Source of the DNA: Bacteroidota bacterium
Lineage (GTDB): Bacteria > Bacteroidota > Bacteroidia > Flavobacteriales > Weeksellaceae
Length of the DNA: 14,196 nucleotides
Assembly: GCA_023399595.1 (NCBI GenBank)
Contig: JAEWOR010000011.1
Span: forward strand, 1-14,196
Reading direction: 5' to 3'
Shown: positions 5,946 to 13,182 of the stretch, piece by piece
How the letters are laid out: every line of letters begins with the position of its first letter
How positions within the stretch are numbered: the stretch's first letter is position 1
Program-made: the position numbers and the translations under genes
Notes under the pieces: model-generated
The model's database searches: none
The model's input: the letters and a program-made list of their open reading frames with translations, nothing else
What the model was told of the DNA's origin: nothing

Positions 5946-7010
5946 ATGATAATCCAAAAAACAGAAAATTCAAAGTTGGCATCATTTGATCCAGACAACT
6001 TCTCATTCGGAGATACTTTTATTGATCACATGGTAATTTGCGAATATGATAATGGTAAATGGGGTGATGTAAAAGTGGTTCCTTACGGTCCTTTGAATTT
6101 TACACCAGCTATGATGGGGGTAAATTACGGACAGGCTTGTTTCGAGGGAATGAAAGCTTACAAGGATGAGAATGGGCAGGTTTTCTTGTTCAGACCAGAA
6201 AAAAACTTTGAAAGGATTAATAAATCTGCCAAGCGTTTAGCAATGCCAGAAGTAACTAAGGAAATTTTTATCGATGGATTAAAAGCTTTAGTTGATATTG
6301 ATAGAGAGTGGGTTCCACAAGGAGTAGGAAAGTCGTTGTACATTCGTCCACTTATTTTTGCAACTGAAGAAGTTTTAAAAGCTAGAGTTTCTAATAAATA
6401 TTTATTTGCAATTGTTGCTACGCCAGCAAAAAGTTATTATGCAGAGCCGGTTTCTGTGAAAATTTCAGATCATTATTCTAGATCAGCGAATGGTGGTGTT
6501 GGTTCCGCTAAAGCAGCAGGAAACTATGCAGCTTCTTTCTATCCAACTCAGTTGGCGATTGAGGAAGGTTATGATCAAATTATCTGGACAGATGATTCTA
6601 CTCACGAATTTTTCGAAGAGAGTGGAACCATGAATGTTTTTGTTAGAATTAACGATACTATTTATACGCCACCAACATCAGAAAAAATTCTTGATGGAGT
6701 AACTAGAGATAGCTTTATTCAATTGGCTCAAAAAAGAGGAATCGAAGTTAAAGTGGAACCAGTAGCAGTAAAAGACGTTGTTGAAGCTCACAAAAATGGT
6801 AGCCTGAAAGAAGTTTGGGGTGTGGGGACAGCTGTTGTTACTACTCAGTTCAAAGCTTTAGGATATAAAGATGAGAAATTAGAATTACCATTGTTAAGCG
6901 ATGAGGAAAGCTTCGCTACAATTTTGAAAAATGACTTAGTAAATTTACAGAATAACATTGGTGAAGATTCATTTGGATGGAGAGTTCTTGTAGAGAAATC
7001 TAATCTGTAA
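5946..7010 (+). CDS. ilvE: Branched-chain amino acid aminotransferase
   Basis: The 354-residue fold-type IV PLP enzyme interconverts leucine, isoleucine and valine with their 2-oxo acids, using 2-oxoglutarate/glutamate, in the cytosol. Motifs follow the long (eukaryote/Bacillus-like) BCAT form rather than the about 309-residue E. coli form: GVNYGQACFEGMKAY (58-72), LFRPEKNFERINKSAKRLAM (81-100), LYIRPLIFATE (131-141), the Schiff-base lysine Lys189 in GSAKAAGNYAAS, Glu225 with the following SGTMNVFV (226-233), LDGVTRDSF (249-257) and GVGTAVV (292-298). All key residues are present. It appears monocistronic, with its own promoter element and a strong terminator. Confidence 0.95.
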   Translation: MIIQKTENSKLASFDPDNFSFGDTFIDHMVICEYDNGKWGDVKVVPYGPLNFTPAMMGVNYGQACFEGMKAYKDENGQVFLFRPEKNFERINKSAKRLAMPEVTKEIFIDGLKALVDIDREWVPQGVGKSLYIRPLIFATEEVLKARVSNKYLFAIVATPAKSYYAEPVSVKISDHYSRSANGGVGSAKAAGNYAASFYPTQLAIEEGYDQIIWTDDSTHEFFEESGTMNVFVRINDTIYTPPTSEKILDGVTRDSFIQLAQKRGIEVKVEPVAVKDVVEAHKNGSLKEVWGVGTAVVTTQFKALGYKDEKLELPLLSDEESFATILKNDLVNLQNNIGEDSFGWRVLVEKSNL

Positions 7011-7031
7011 TTTTTCTTTATAAATAAATAC

Positions 7032-7060
7032 AATAGCCAAGATCTTCTTGGCTATTTTTG
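7032..7060 (+). terminator. ilvE terminator
   Basis: A perfect 10-bp stem AATAGCCAAG (7032-7041) / CTTGGCTATT (7047-7056) with a 5-base loop is followed by a T-rich tract (TTTTGTTTTTG). It begins 21 bases after the ilvE stop. Confidence 0.88.
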
Positions 7061-7063
7061 TTT

Positions 7064-7094
7064 TTGTACGATTCGTTATAAATCCTTATTTTCG
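7064..7094 (+). promoter_or_regulatory. Promoter of the GldI-like / PPIase operon
   Basis: TTG at 7064-7066 and TATTTTCG at 7087-7094 (one mismatch from TAnnTTTG) are 20 bases apart, the normal -33/-7 spacing. The -7 element ends 9 bases before the ATG at 7104, so the transcript would be leaderless or nearly so. The -33 lies in the T-tract of the ilvE terminator. Confidence 0.45.
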
Positions 7095-7103
7095 CAAAAG
7101 CGT

Positions 7104-7613
7104 ATGAAAAATTTAGTTTTTATTCTACTGTTAAGCCTTTTGGGTTGTAATAAAAAAATTCAAACTTATCCACCCGTTGGAGGAGTGGTTTCTGAGAAAG
7201 ATTTAGGAGTTTCAAAAGAGCGGTCTAAAAACTTAAACCAGATTGAAAGAGAGCAAATTCAAGAATGGATAGTCACTCAAAACGTGAAATATTATCCTAC
7301 CTCGCTTAATTATTGGGTAGATGTTGCGGATTTTAATAAACGTGCGAGAAAACCTAATGAAACGGTGGTGAGCTATGAATATGTGTTGTATGATTTTGAT
7401 CAAACTAAAATTTACAATCAGCCATTGGGGAAAACAGACGTACGCTTAGGTCATTTTGATGAGTTAAAAGCTGTTGAAGACGCATTGCGTTATGCAAAGC
7501 CTAATGAGGAAATTAGCCTTTTGGTGCCTTCGGCTTTGGCTTATGGAACTTACGGTGACGAAAAGAAAATAGGTAATGACATTCCACTAATCATAAAATT
7601 AAAAGTATATTAA
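7104..7613 (+). CDS. GldI-like FKBP-type lipoprotein
   Basis: The 169-residue lipoprotein has a short signal peptide and lipobox SLLGC (Cys15), followed by NKKIQ with no acidic run, so it probably stays on the periplasmic side. After a helical linker (about 38-60) comes an FKBP-like domain: VVSYEYVLYDFDQTKIY (88-104), a helix at LGHFDELKAVEDALRYA (115-131) and LLVPSALAYGTYGDEKKIG (139-157), then a closing strand. The order and the YGDxxKIG end resemble GldI, a peptidyl-prolyl isomerase-like lipoprotein needed for gliding in Flavobacterium. The usual FKBP VIxGW motif is replaced by a helix without Trp, so isomerase activity is doubtful and a chaperone role is possible. Its stop is directly followed by the ATG of the next isomerase gene, so both are co-expressed. 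I withhold the symbol because gliding in this organism is unknown. Confidence 0.72.
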   Translation: MKNLVFILLLSLLGCNKKIQTYPPVGGVVSEKDLGVSKERSKNLNQIEREQIQEWIVTQNVKYYPTSLNYWVDVADFNKRARKPNETVVSYEYVLYDFDQTKIYNQPLGKTDVRLGHFDELKAVEDALRYAKPNEEISLLVPSALAYGTYGDEKKIGNDIPLIIKLKVY

Positions 7614-8696
7614 ATGAAATTGTTAAACAAAAGTACAATTTTAGCGGCTGCAAGTTTTGCCATGTTAAGTTGTACACCAATTTATAAGAAAATGAACGTA
7701 GACAAAGAAACTTACGAAGGTCTGAAAGACGGACTTTATGCAAATCTTCAAACCACAAAAGGAAATATGATTGTGAAGTTTGAGGAGAAAAAATCGCCTG
7801 TTACTGTGGCTAACTTCGTTGGTCTAGCGGAAGGTAAAATAGATAACAAAGCTAAAGCTAAAGGGGTTCCATTTTACGACGGAACTATTTTCCATAGAGT
7901 GATTAAGGATTTTATGATCCAAGGAGGAGATCCTAAAGGGACGGGTATGGGAGATCCTGGATATAAGTTTGATGACGAGAAAAATGACCTTAAACATACA
8001 GGAAAAGGCATTCTTTCAATGGCGAATTCTGGTCCTAATTCTAATGGTTCTCAGTTCTTTATTACAGAAGTGGCAACACCTTGGTTAGACGGAAGACATA
8101 CTATTTTCGGTGAAGTGGTAAAAGGTGATGATGTGATTGATGCTATTGCAACTGTTGAAAAAGGAGCTCAAGACAAACCAAAAACGGATATTGTTTTAGA
8201 GAAAGTTTCTATTTTCAGTAAAGGTGATGAGTATAAAAACTATGATGCTGCGAAAATTTTCAACGAAGGAAAAGGAAAAATACAGGAGAAAAATAAAGAA
8301 GCTGAAGCTAAAAAACTAGCTGAAATGAATAAGCAACTTGATGAATTAAAAGCTGGAATGACAGTTACGCCATCTGGATTGTATTATAAAATTACTAAAA
8401 CTGCAGACGGGAAATCTCCAAAAGCTGGAGATAATGTTTCTGTTCATTATGCTGGTAAACTTCCTAATGGAACTGAATTTGACTCTTCTTATAAAAGAAA
8501 TGAACCTATTAGTTTCTCAGTGGGTCAAGGAATGGTAATTAAAGGTTGGGATGAAGGAATTATGCTTTTAAAAGAAGGTGAAAAAGCAACTTTACTAATT
8601 CCACCAACACTTGGATATGGTGAAAGAGGAGCAGGAGGAGTAATTCCACCCAACGCTTGGTTAATTTTTGATGTAGAGCTTGTAAAAGTTCCTTAA
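7614..8696 (+). CDS. Cyclophilin-FKBP fusion peptidyl-prolyl isomerase lipoprotein
   Basis: The 360-residue envelope lipoprotein (lipobox AMLSC, Cys20) carries two unrelated prolyl isomerase domains. Residues about 41-202 are a cyclophilin: FHRVIKDFMIQGGDP (93-107), SMANSGPNSNGSQFF (135-149) and PWLDGRHTIFGEV (156-168). It keeps the catalytic Arg95, Phe100, Gln103, Phe149, Trp157 and His162. A charged, probably coiled-coil linker follows (about 210-247, rich in K, E and A). Residues about 250-360 are an FKBP domain with Tyr279, Phe289-Asp290, MVIKGWDEGI (307-316, with Trp312) and TLGYGERGAGG (332-342). Both active sites look intact. It begins on the base after the stop of the GldI-like gene, and a strong terminator follows. 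Such proteins are expected to fold secreted and outer-membrane proteins; client proteins are unknown. Confidence 0.9.
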   Translation: MKLLNKSTILAAASFAMLSCTPIYKKMNVDKETYEGLKDGLYANLQTTKGNMIVKFEEKKSPVTVANFVGLAEGKIDNKAKAKGVPFYDGTIFHRVIKDFMIQGGDPKGTGMGDPGYKFDDEKNDLKHTGKGILSMANSGPNSNGSQFFITEVATPWLDGRHTIFGEVVKGDDVIDAIATVEKGAQDKPKTDIVLEKVSIFSKGDEYKNYDAAKIFNEGKGKIQEKNKEAEAKKLAEMNKQLDELKAGMTVTPSGLYYKITKTADGKSPKAGDNVSVHYAGKLPNGTEFDSSYKRNEPISFSVGQGMVIKGWDEGIMLLKEGEKATLLIPPTLGYGERGAGGVIPPNAWLIFDVELVKVP

Positions 8697-8719
8697 GGAT
8701 TAAGTAACAATATTGTAAT

Positions 8720-8752
8720 AAAGGAGGTTAGTTTTCTAATCTCCTTTTTTTT
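8720..8752 (+). terminator. Terminator of the isomerase operon
   Basis: AAAGGAGGTTAG (8720-8731), a TTTT loop and CTAATCTCCTTT (8736-8747) form a 12-bp stem with one G-U pair, followed by T residues to 8752. It lies 24 bases after the stop. Confidence 0.88.
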
Positions 8753-8874
8753 GTTTCAGAATTATATATTATTCTAGATGGACTAGGATTATTTTATTTT
8801 AAGATAAAATAAATATTTTTTATATTTTTTTTATTTTATATTAATTTTTGTTTTTTTATTTTTATAAAAATTGC

Positions 8875-8927
8875 ATTATTAATGTTATTTCATCAGTTGT
8901 AATTAATTATTAATGATGTTATTTCAT
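8875..8927 (+). repeat. Imperfect direct repeat upstream of the VGIN operon (possible operator)
   Basis: Copy 1 at 8875-8893 reads ATTATTAATGTTATTTCAT. Copy 2 at 8906-8927 has the same ATTATTAATG and the same ATGTTATTTCAT, with three extra bases at the join. The 12-mer ATGTTATTTCAT is exact in both (8882-8893 and 8916-8927), 34 bases apart, close to three helical turns. Copy 2 covers the position expected for a -33 element. Confidence 0.65.
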
Positions 8928-8938
8928 GCATAATTGAT

Positions 8939-8946
8939 TAATTTTG
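8939..8946 (+). promoter_or_regulatory. -7 element of the VGIN/giant-protein operon
   Basis: TAATTTTG at 8939-8946 matches TAnnTTTG exactly and lies 23 bases before the ATG at 8970. There is no TTG at the proper upstream distance; instead the second repeat copy occupies that position, suggesting dependence on, or control by, a bound regulator (inference). Confidence 0.5.
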
Positions 8947-8969
8947 TGCAGAATAAATCAAAGATAAAA

Positions 8970-9635
8970 ATGAAAAAAACTTTACTGTTTATTGGTTTTG
9001 CTTTCTTAGGAATGCAATCGTATGCGCAAGTTGGGATTAATACTACAACACCAGATCCGTCTTCGGTATTAGATGTAAAATCGGATGATAAAGGACTTTT
9101 GATTCCTCGAGTTACTTTAAGCTCTAATATACATCAATTATCTACAGCCACAAACGCTGTTTCTTTGTTGGTGTATAATATGGGCTCCACGGATGTTCCA
9201 AAAGGGTTTTATAATTGGGACGGTAGCAAATGGAACCAATTGTTAGACAGTTCTACAACGGAAGCTGCTACAACAGGTCCAAAATTCTTTTATATGCCTT
9301 CTGTTGTTTTACCAACACTAAGTGGAGATTCTCTTATTGGGACTGGTTCCACAGCGAATTATACATACGAAGCATCTACGCAAACTTTTAAGGTGAATAT
9401 CTACAATCTATTCAGTAATCAATTTACAACACCTATTGCAGCGAGTTCTGTAGGAGCTAATTTAACTGAGTTTGTGAAAACTGCAGACAAGTATAGCTAC
9501 TTTGTTACACATGCTGATCCTAATTTGTTTACCAATATTGCTATTAATGCAACTGGTGTTTTAAGCTATAAAGTAAATTCTGCAGCTATTATTAAGTCAA
9601 GTTCATTTATGAATATCGTGTTGAAGGTTAATTAA
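8970..9635 (+). CDS. Exported 'VGIN' protein, function unknown
   Basis: The 221-residue protein has a signal peptide (MKKTLLFIGFAFLGMQSYA, cut before QVGIN). The mature start VGINTTTPDPSSVLDVKSDD (21-40), then KGLLIPRVTL (41-50), is a widespread opening of exported Bacteroidota proteins, related in style to the start of tail-fibre-like or adhesin-like proteins. GFYNWDGSKWNQL (79-91) is the usual end of that N-terminal domain. The C-terminal half (about 105-221) is Ser/Thr/Asn-rich, probably all beta, with no motif that I recognise. There is no cysteine, no lipobox and no obvious type IX secretion C-terminal domain. The ATG at 8970 is preferred over a TTG at 8934 because only it puts the signal peptide at the start and leaves the promoter free. 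It is co-directional with the giant gene, 43 bases downstream, and is likely its operon partner. Confidence 0.7.
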   Translation: MKKTLLFIGFAFLGMQSYAQVGINTTTPDPSSVLDVKSDDKGLLIPRVTLSSNIHQLSTATNAVSLLVYNMGSTDVPKGFYNWDGSKWNQLLDSSTTEAATTGPKFFYMPSVVLPTLSGDSLIGTGSTANYTYEASTQTFKVNIYNLFSNQFTTPIAASSVGANLTEFVKTADKYSYFVTHADPNLFTNIAINATGVLSYKVNSAAIIKSSSFMNIVLKVN

Positions 9636-9678
9636 ATAGTAACCTTTTATCAATAAATATTCAATTAAATAATATGAA

Positions 9679-12600
9679 ATGAAACTGAATAAAATACGTA
9701 TATATAATTTTTTAATTCTATTGTTGATTTCTTTTTTTCAACATATCAATGCTCAAATTGTATTTAAAGAAGATTTTGGGAACAGCAATGTTCGTAAACC
9801 TTCACAAAATGTCCCTCAGAGTGGAAAAGATGCTAATTTGGCCAATACTTTTACGCATGGTTCAAAGTTTTACAAATTTGCAGCTATTCAACCTGATTAT
9901 ACTGGAGAAAAAGAAAACCAAAATGTAATCAACAATGGTTACTATGCTGTTGTAGCCCCCGCTAACGTATATAGTGGTTTGCCTTCTGGACTTCCAACAT
10001 GGGCGAATTGGTGGCCTAATATTAAAGATCATACCGGACAGTCAATTAATGGTGCTGTTTTAGTCGTAAATGGTGGATTGGTTCTTAATCAATATTACCG
10101 AAAAGCGTTAACTCTAGAAAAAGGTAAAACCTACGAAGCATCTGTGATGTTATACGGCGCTGGGAATAGTAATGTTGGGGTAAAGTTTGAAGCACAAGAA
10201 ATTGGTTCTGAACTTGTTTTAGGGAGTTCTACAAATTTGAATTTATCTGCAGCAAATACTTGGCAGAAAAAAACTTGGCGCTTTACTATCCCAGATAATA
10301 ATAACTGTGTTCATATTGCTTTATCATTAAGAAATACAATAAGTGATAATTCTGGTAATGATTTTTATGCGGATGATATTATTTTGGAAGAAGTTACAGG
10401 AGCACAAGGAGATTTAATAAGTTGTAGTAACTCACCCTCTTTAGATAGCTTTATTAAAGCCAATGATGATTCCTATACGGTAACGAGTGTAAACGGAATT
10501 TATAATATTTTATCGAATGATACTCTCGGTGGAGGGGGGAATTTTATACTTTCTGGAGCTGGAACTAATGCGAGTATTTTACCAATAGGAGTTTGGCCTC
10601 AAGGATATTCTATTAATGCTTCTGGGCAATTGTTTATAGATGCTCTTGCTCCACCACTTACACACCCACTTGAATATCAAATAAGTAATTTGTTGGGGGT
10701 AACTTCTAATGCAACTATTACCATTAATAGAAATCCGAGTGTCCCTATACACGGAAATCCTGATACTTTTGCTTGGAATGGTTCAGGGAGTTATAATATT
10801 TTAGCCAACGATATTTATAATAATGGAGCTCCTGGTACTGGTTTTATTTTTTCTGGAGCTAATCAAAATGCTAGCATTATGCCTTATGGAACATGGCCTA
10901 GTGGTTTTAGTATTGATGCAAATGGTCAACTTTTGGTCGCATCGGGATCAAGTATTCCTACTACGGATATGTATTATATACTTTGTAATGGAGCTTTTGA
11001 ATGTAAAAAAATTGCGGTAACCTTTAATGGGTTTAATCCAGGAACTATTACAGCGCCTACTAATGTTTGTTTTGCAGCACCTGTAACTATTAATAATATT
11101 GCTAAAGCAAGTTCTTCGGGGGGTATTCTTTATGCATATGGTTACAAATGGCAAATTAGTTATGATAATGGTACTACTTGGAAATACCTTACCGATGAAG
11201 ATTCAGATGCAAGTACAGGAGGAAATAGTGTTACTTTATCTTCTGTTCAAAGTAAAATTTGGATAAGAAGAGAAGCTAAGAGGTACTCATTTCCTCAAGT
11301 GTATGCTTATACCCAAGCTGTAGCTGTTACTCCTATTAAAAATGAAATAAGCTTCAGTACAGGTAATGATTTTTCTGTAGCGCTTAATGGTAGTATTACG
11401 ATGCCAACAATTCAGACAACTTATCCAAGTACGGTTAAGATTTACAATAGCAATAACGTAGAAATTCCTCAAGGTTCTGTACAGACTTACTCTGCATTAG
11501 GATATTACTCTTATGTAGTAAAGGTGGAAAGAATAGATGCTCCCACATGTCCTGTTTATTCTTCTATTGATGTGAATGTTTATGACATCGGCGATTGTAC
11601 AAAAACCACCGAAAAAGTATTTGCAACTTCTCAATCTTGGTTTACAGTTCCTTTGTTATTTATTCCGCTTGGTGGTGTAGCAAATCCTTCTCAAGCTGTA
11701 GATAATGATATGTCAACTTATTCTACTATTACTGTTGGGTTAGGAGCGGTAGGTTTAGGAACAACTTGGCAAAATCTTAACTTCGGACATAAAATTGCTA
11801 AAGGAACTCCAGTAATTGTAAAAATGGGTCAGGAATATAGTGGAGCTCAAGTGGCAGGAGGAATTACAGTGTATGCTGTGGATCAAAATAACAATCCTAT
11901 TGGTCCAATGACAGCAGTTGGAGAAGGTGCTTTGTTAGATTTGTTGGTAGGTGATAATGTATTTGAATTTAAATTTATTCCAAAAGATTCTAATGGTAAT
12001 CTTATCGACTATTATGGGGTAAGAGTAAATGCAGGATCTTTACTTGCTGTGGCTAATAACACCAAAGTTTTTGGTGCATATTATGAAAAAACAAAACCAG
12101 TTGATGCAACCTGTACTATATCGGATATTATTGCAACAGGCGCTGCTGTTCCGTCTACTCATACAACGCCTGTAAAACTGAATAAATATGTAAGTGATGT
12201 ACTTTGGGGAGTTGAAGATATCGGACTGGGAGTTGCAACATCGTTATCATCTGTGGTATATCCTTATTTAGCAGTGGATGATAATTTAGATTCATTTGCT
12301 ATTTTTAATAAAGCGGTTGCTGCATTAAACCGTCAGAAACTGAATGTTAAATTACGTCAAACTGCTCGTCCTGGAGATGAAGTGAGAATTATAATGGGAG
12401 GTTTCGAAGTTCCTGTTTTGGATCTTAGTTTATTGACGGATTTTAAAGTTCAACGATATTTAGGAAATGTAAAAGTAGGTCCAGAGGTTTCTGGAAATGG
12501 CTTTAAAATACTGGATCTTAATTTATTGGCGCTCCTAGGAAATGTAGGAAACAGAAAAGCTATTTTGGTTTCTGGTATTGGTCAACCATTTGATAGGGTA

Positions 12601-13062
12601 GAGATTACTTACCTTAGTACTGTACAAGTGGGTTTGCTTGGAGATTATACCTATATTTATGATGTTTCTATTATGCCGAGAATGATTTTCGATGGTCAAG
12701 ATCAAAATAATTTGGGAGCCACTACAAAACTTTGTGTTGGAGATTATCTTAGAGTGTCCAAAGCTGATATTTGTACGGAATATATCGTGAATTTTGCAAC
12801 TGCACAAACGGATGGACAAGGGAATGTTACTGGTTTTATGGAGATTCCTTCTTCGCAAATAAACATAGTACACGAAACAGATTCTATGGTGTACTATGAA
12901 TTTAATTCCTTGCATCAAGCTCATTTAGGGAATTTGTACATGAGGGTTCAAACCAAAAGACAAAATTGTAGTTATGGGGATCCACAATACCTAAAGGTGA
13001 GTTTGGAAAACTGTAATGACGCTGTGGTGAATCCTGTTTTAAGAGATGCTGCTAAAAAATAA
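9679..13062 (+). CDS. Giant modular exported protein (adhesin-like), function unknown
   Basis: The 1127-residue protein has a signal peptide (hydrophobic 10-20, cut after HINA, before QIVFKEDFG). Modules that I can see: an N-terminal jelly-roll, CBM4/9-like domain (about 28-240, with KALTLEKGKTYEASVMLYG and FYADDIILEE); a duplicated about 100-residue module with NILxND (about 273-350 and 370-450); an Ig-like module with GYKWQISYDNGTTWKYL (488-504); another beta module (about 555-636); then a second duplicated module of about 170-190 residues (641-808 and 811-1000) with VANPSQAVDND / VVYPYLAVDDN; and a Cys-containing C-terminal region (1019, 1032, 1097, 1112) ending NPVLRDAAKK. Cysteines 640 and 812 start the two large repeats. 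I do not see a type A or type B (CHU_C-like) type IX sorting domain, so the route to the surface is unclear. Binding to glycans or other cells is inference. Confidence 0.75.
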   Translation: MKLNKIRIYNFLILLLISFFQHINAQIVFKEDFGNSNVRKPSQNVPQSGKDANLANTFTHGSKFYKFAAIQPDYTGEKENQNVINNGYYAVVAPANVYSGLPSGLPTWANWWPNIKDHTGQSINGAVLVVNGGLVLNQYYRKALTLEKGKTYEASVMLYGAGNSNVGVKFEAQEIGSELVLGSSTNLNLSAANTWQKKTWRFTIPDNNNCVHIALSLRNTISDNSGNDFYADDIILEEVTGAQGDLISCSNSPSLDSFIKANDDSYTVTSVNGIYNILSNDTLGGGGNFILSGAGTNASILPIGVWPQGYSINASGQLFIDALAPPLTHPLEYQISNLLGVTSNATITINRNPSVPIHGNPDTFAWNGSGSYNILANDIYNNGAPGTGFIFSGANQNASIMPYGTWPSGFSIDANGQLLVASGSSIPTTDMYYILCNGAFECKKIAVTFNGFNPGTITAPTNVCFAAPVTINNIAKASSSGGILYAYGYKWQISYDNGTTWKYLTDEDSDASTGGNSVTLSSVQSKIWIRREAKRYSFPQVYAYTQAVAVTPIKNEISFSTGNDFSVALNGSITMPTIQTTYPSTVKIYNSNNVEIPQGSVQTYSALGYYSYVVKVERIDAPTCPVYSSIDVNVYDIGDCTKTTEKVFATSQSWFTVPLLFIPLGGVANPSQAVDNDMSTYSTITVGLGAVGLGTTWQNLNFGHKIAKGTPVIVKMGQEYSGAQVAGGITVYAVDQNNNPIGPMTAVGEGALLDLLVGDNVFEFKFIPKDSNGNLIDYYGVRVNAGSLLAVANNTKVFGAYYEKTKPVDATCTISDIIATGAAVPSTHTTPVKLNKYVSDVLWGVEDIGLGVATSLSSVVYPYLAVDDNLDSFAIFNKAVAALNRQKLNVKLRQTARPGDEVRIIMGGFEVPVLDLSLLTDFKVQRYLGNVKVGPEVSGNGFKILDLNLLALLGNVGNRKAILVSGIGQPFDRVEITYLSTVQVGLLGDYTYIYDVSIMPRMIFDGQDQNNLGATTKLCVGDYLRVSKADICTEYIVNFATAQTDGQGNVTGFMEIPSSQINIVHETDSMVYYEFNSLHQAHLGNLYMRVQTKRQNCSYGDPQYLKVSLENCNDAVVNPVLRDAAKK
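10495..11025 (+). repeat. Duplicated NILxND module within the giant gene
   Basis: Residues about 273-349 (from 10495) and 370-449 (to 11025) align over most of their length. They share NILSND/NILAND, SGAGTNASI/SGANQNASI, GVWPQGYSI/GTWPSGFSI and ASGQL/ANGQL, about 97-100 residues apart. The DNA has diverged more than the protein, so the duplication is old and kept for its fold. Confidence 0.75.
11599..12678 (+). repeat. Duplicated large module (VANPSQAVDND type) within the giant gene
   Basis: Residues about 641-808 and 811-1000 each start at a Cys after a short acidic linker. Each then has an SxxxPxxAVDxxxxS motif (VANPSQAVDNDMSTYS at 667-682, VVYPYLAVDDNLDSFA at 859-874), a strand with a basic pair and GTPVIVKMG / GDEVRIIMG, and end in a strand before the next Cys region. 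Similarity is weaker than in the NILxND pair. Confidence 0.6.
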
Positions 13063-13086
13063 TCATTTTTTACAATATTATATTTT

Positions 13087-13118
13087 GAGGGGAACAATTT
13101 TTTTGTTCCCTTTTTTTT
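13087..13118 (+). terminator. Terminator of the giant-protein operon
   Basis: GGGAACAA (13090-13097) pairs with TTGTTCCC (13103-13110) around a T5 loop. Weaker pairs extend the stem, and eight T residues follow (13111-13118). It starts 24 bases after the stop. Confidence 0.87.
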
Positions 13119-13182
13119 GATTTTTATTTAAAAGTTTTTTCCCAATTAAATTTCTTAATTTTAAAAAATAAATTAAACTTTT

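Larger units (their letters stand above)
8754..8969. other. AT-rich leader region of the VGIN/giant-protein operon
   Basis: These 216 non-coding bases contain no open frame I believe in. The part at about 8786-8870 is almost pure A/T, with many T-runs on the plus strand, and is likely curved or easily melted DNA. It is followed by the imperfect direct repeat and the -7 element described separately. A TTG-initiated extension of the next gene from 8934 is ignored because it runs through the promoter. Confidence 0.6.

Noticed and set aside
12535..12924. 129-codon frame on the minus strand inside the giant gene
   Set aside because: It is antisense to a continuous, domain-bearing frame, has a Cys/Ile/His-rich odd composition and no promoter or motif.
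9679..13062. Tail-fibre or prophage origin for the VGIN/giant pair
   Set aside because: The VGIN opening recalls tail-fibre-like proteins, but both proteins have Sec signal peptides, and no phage structural, integrase or lysis gene is nearby.
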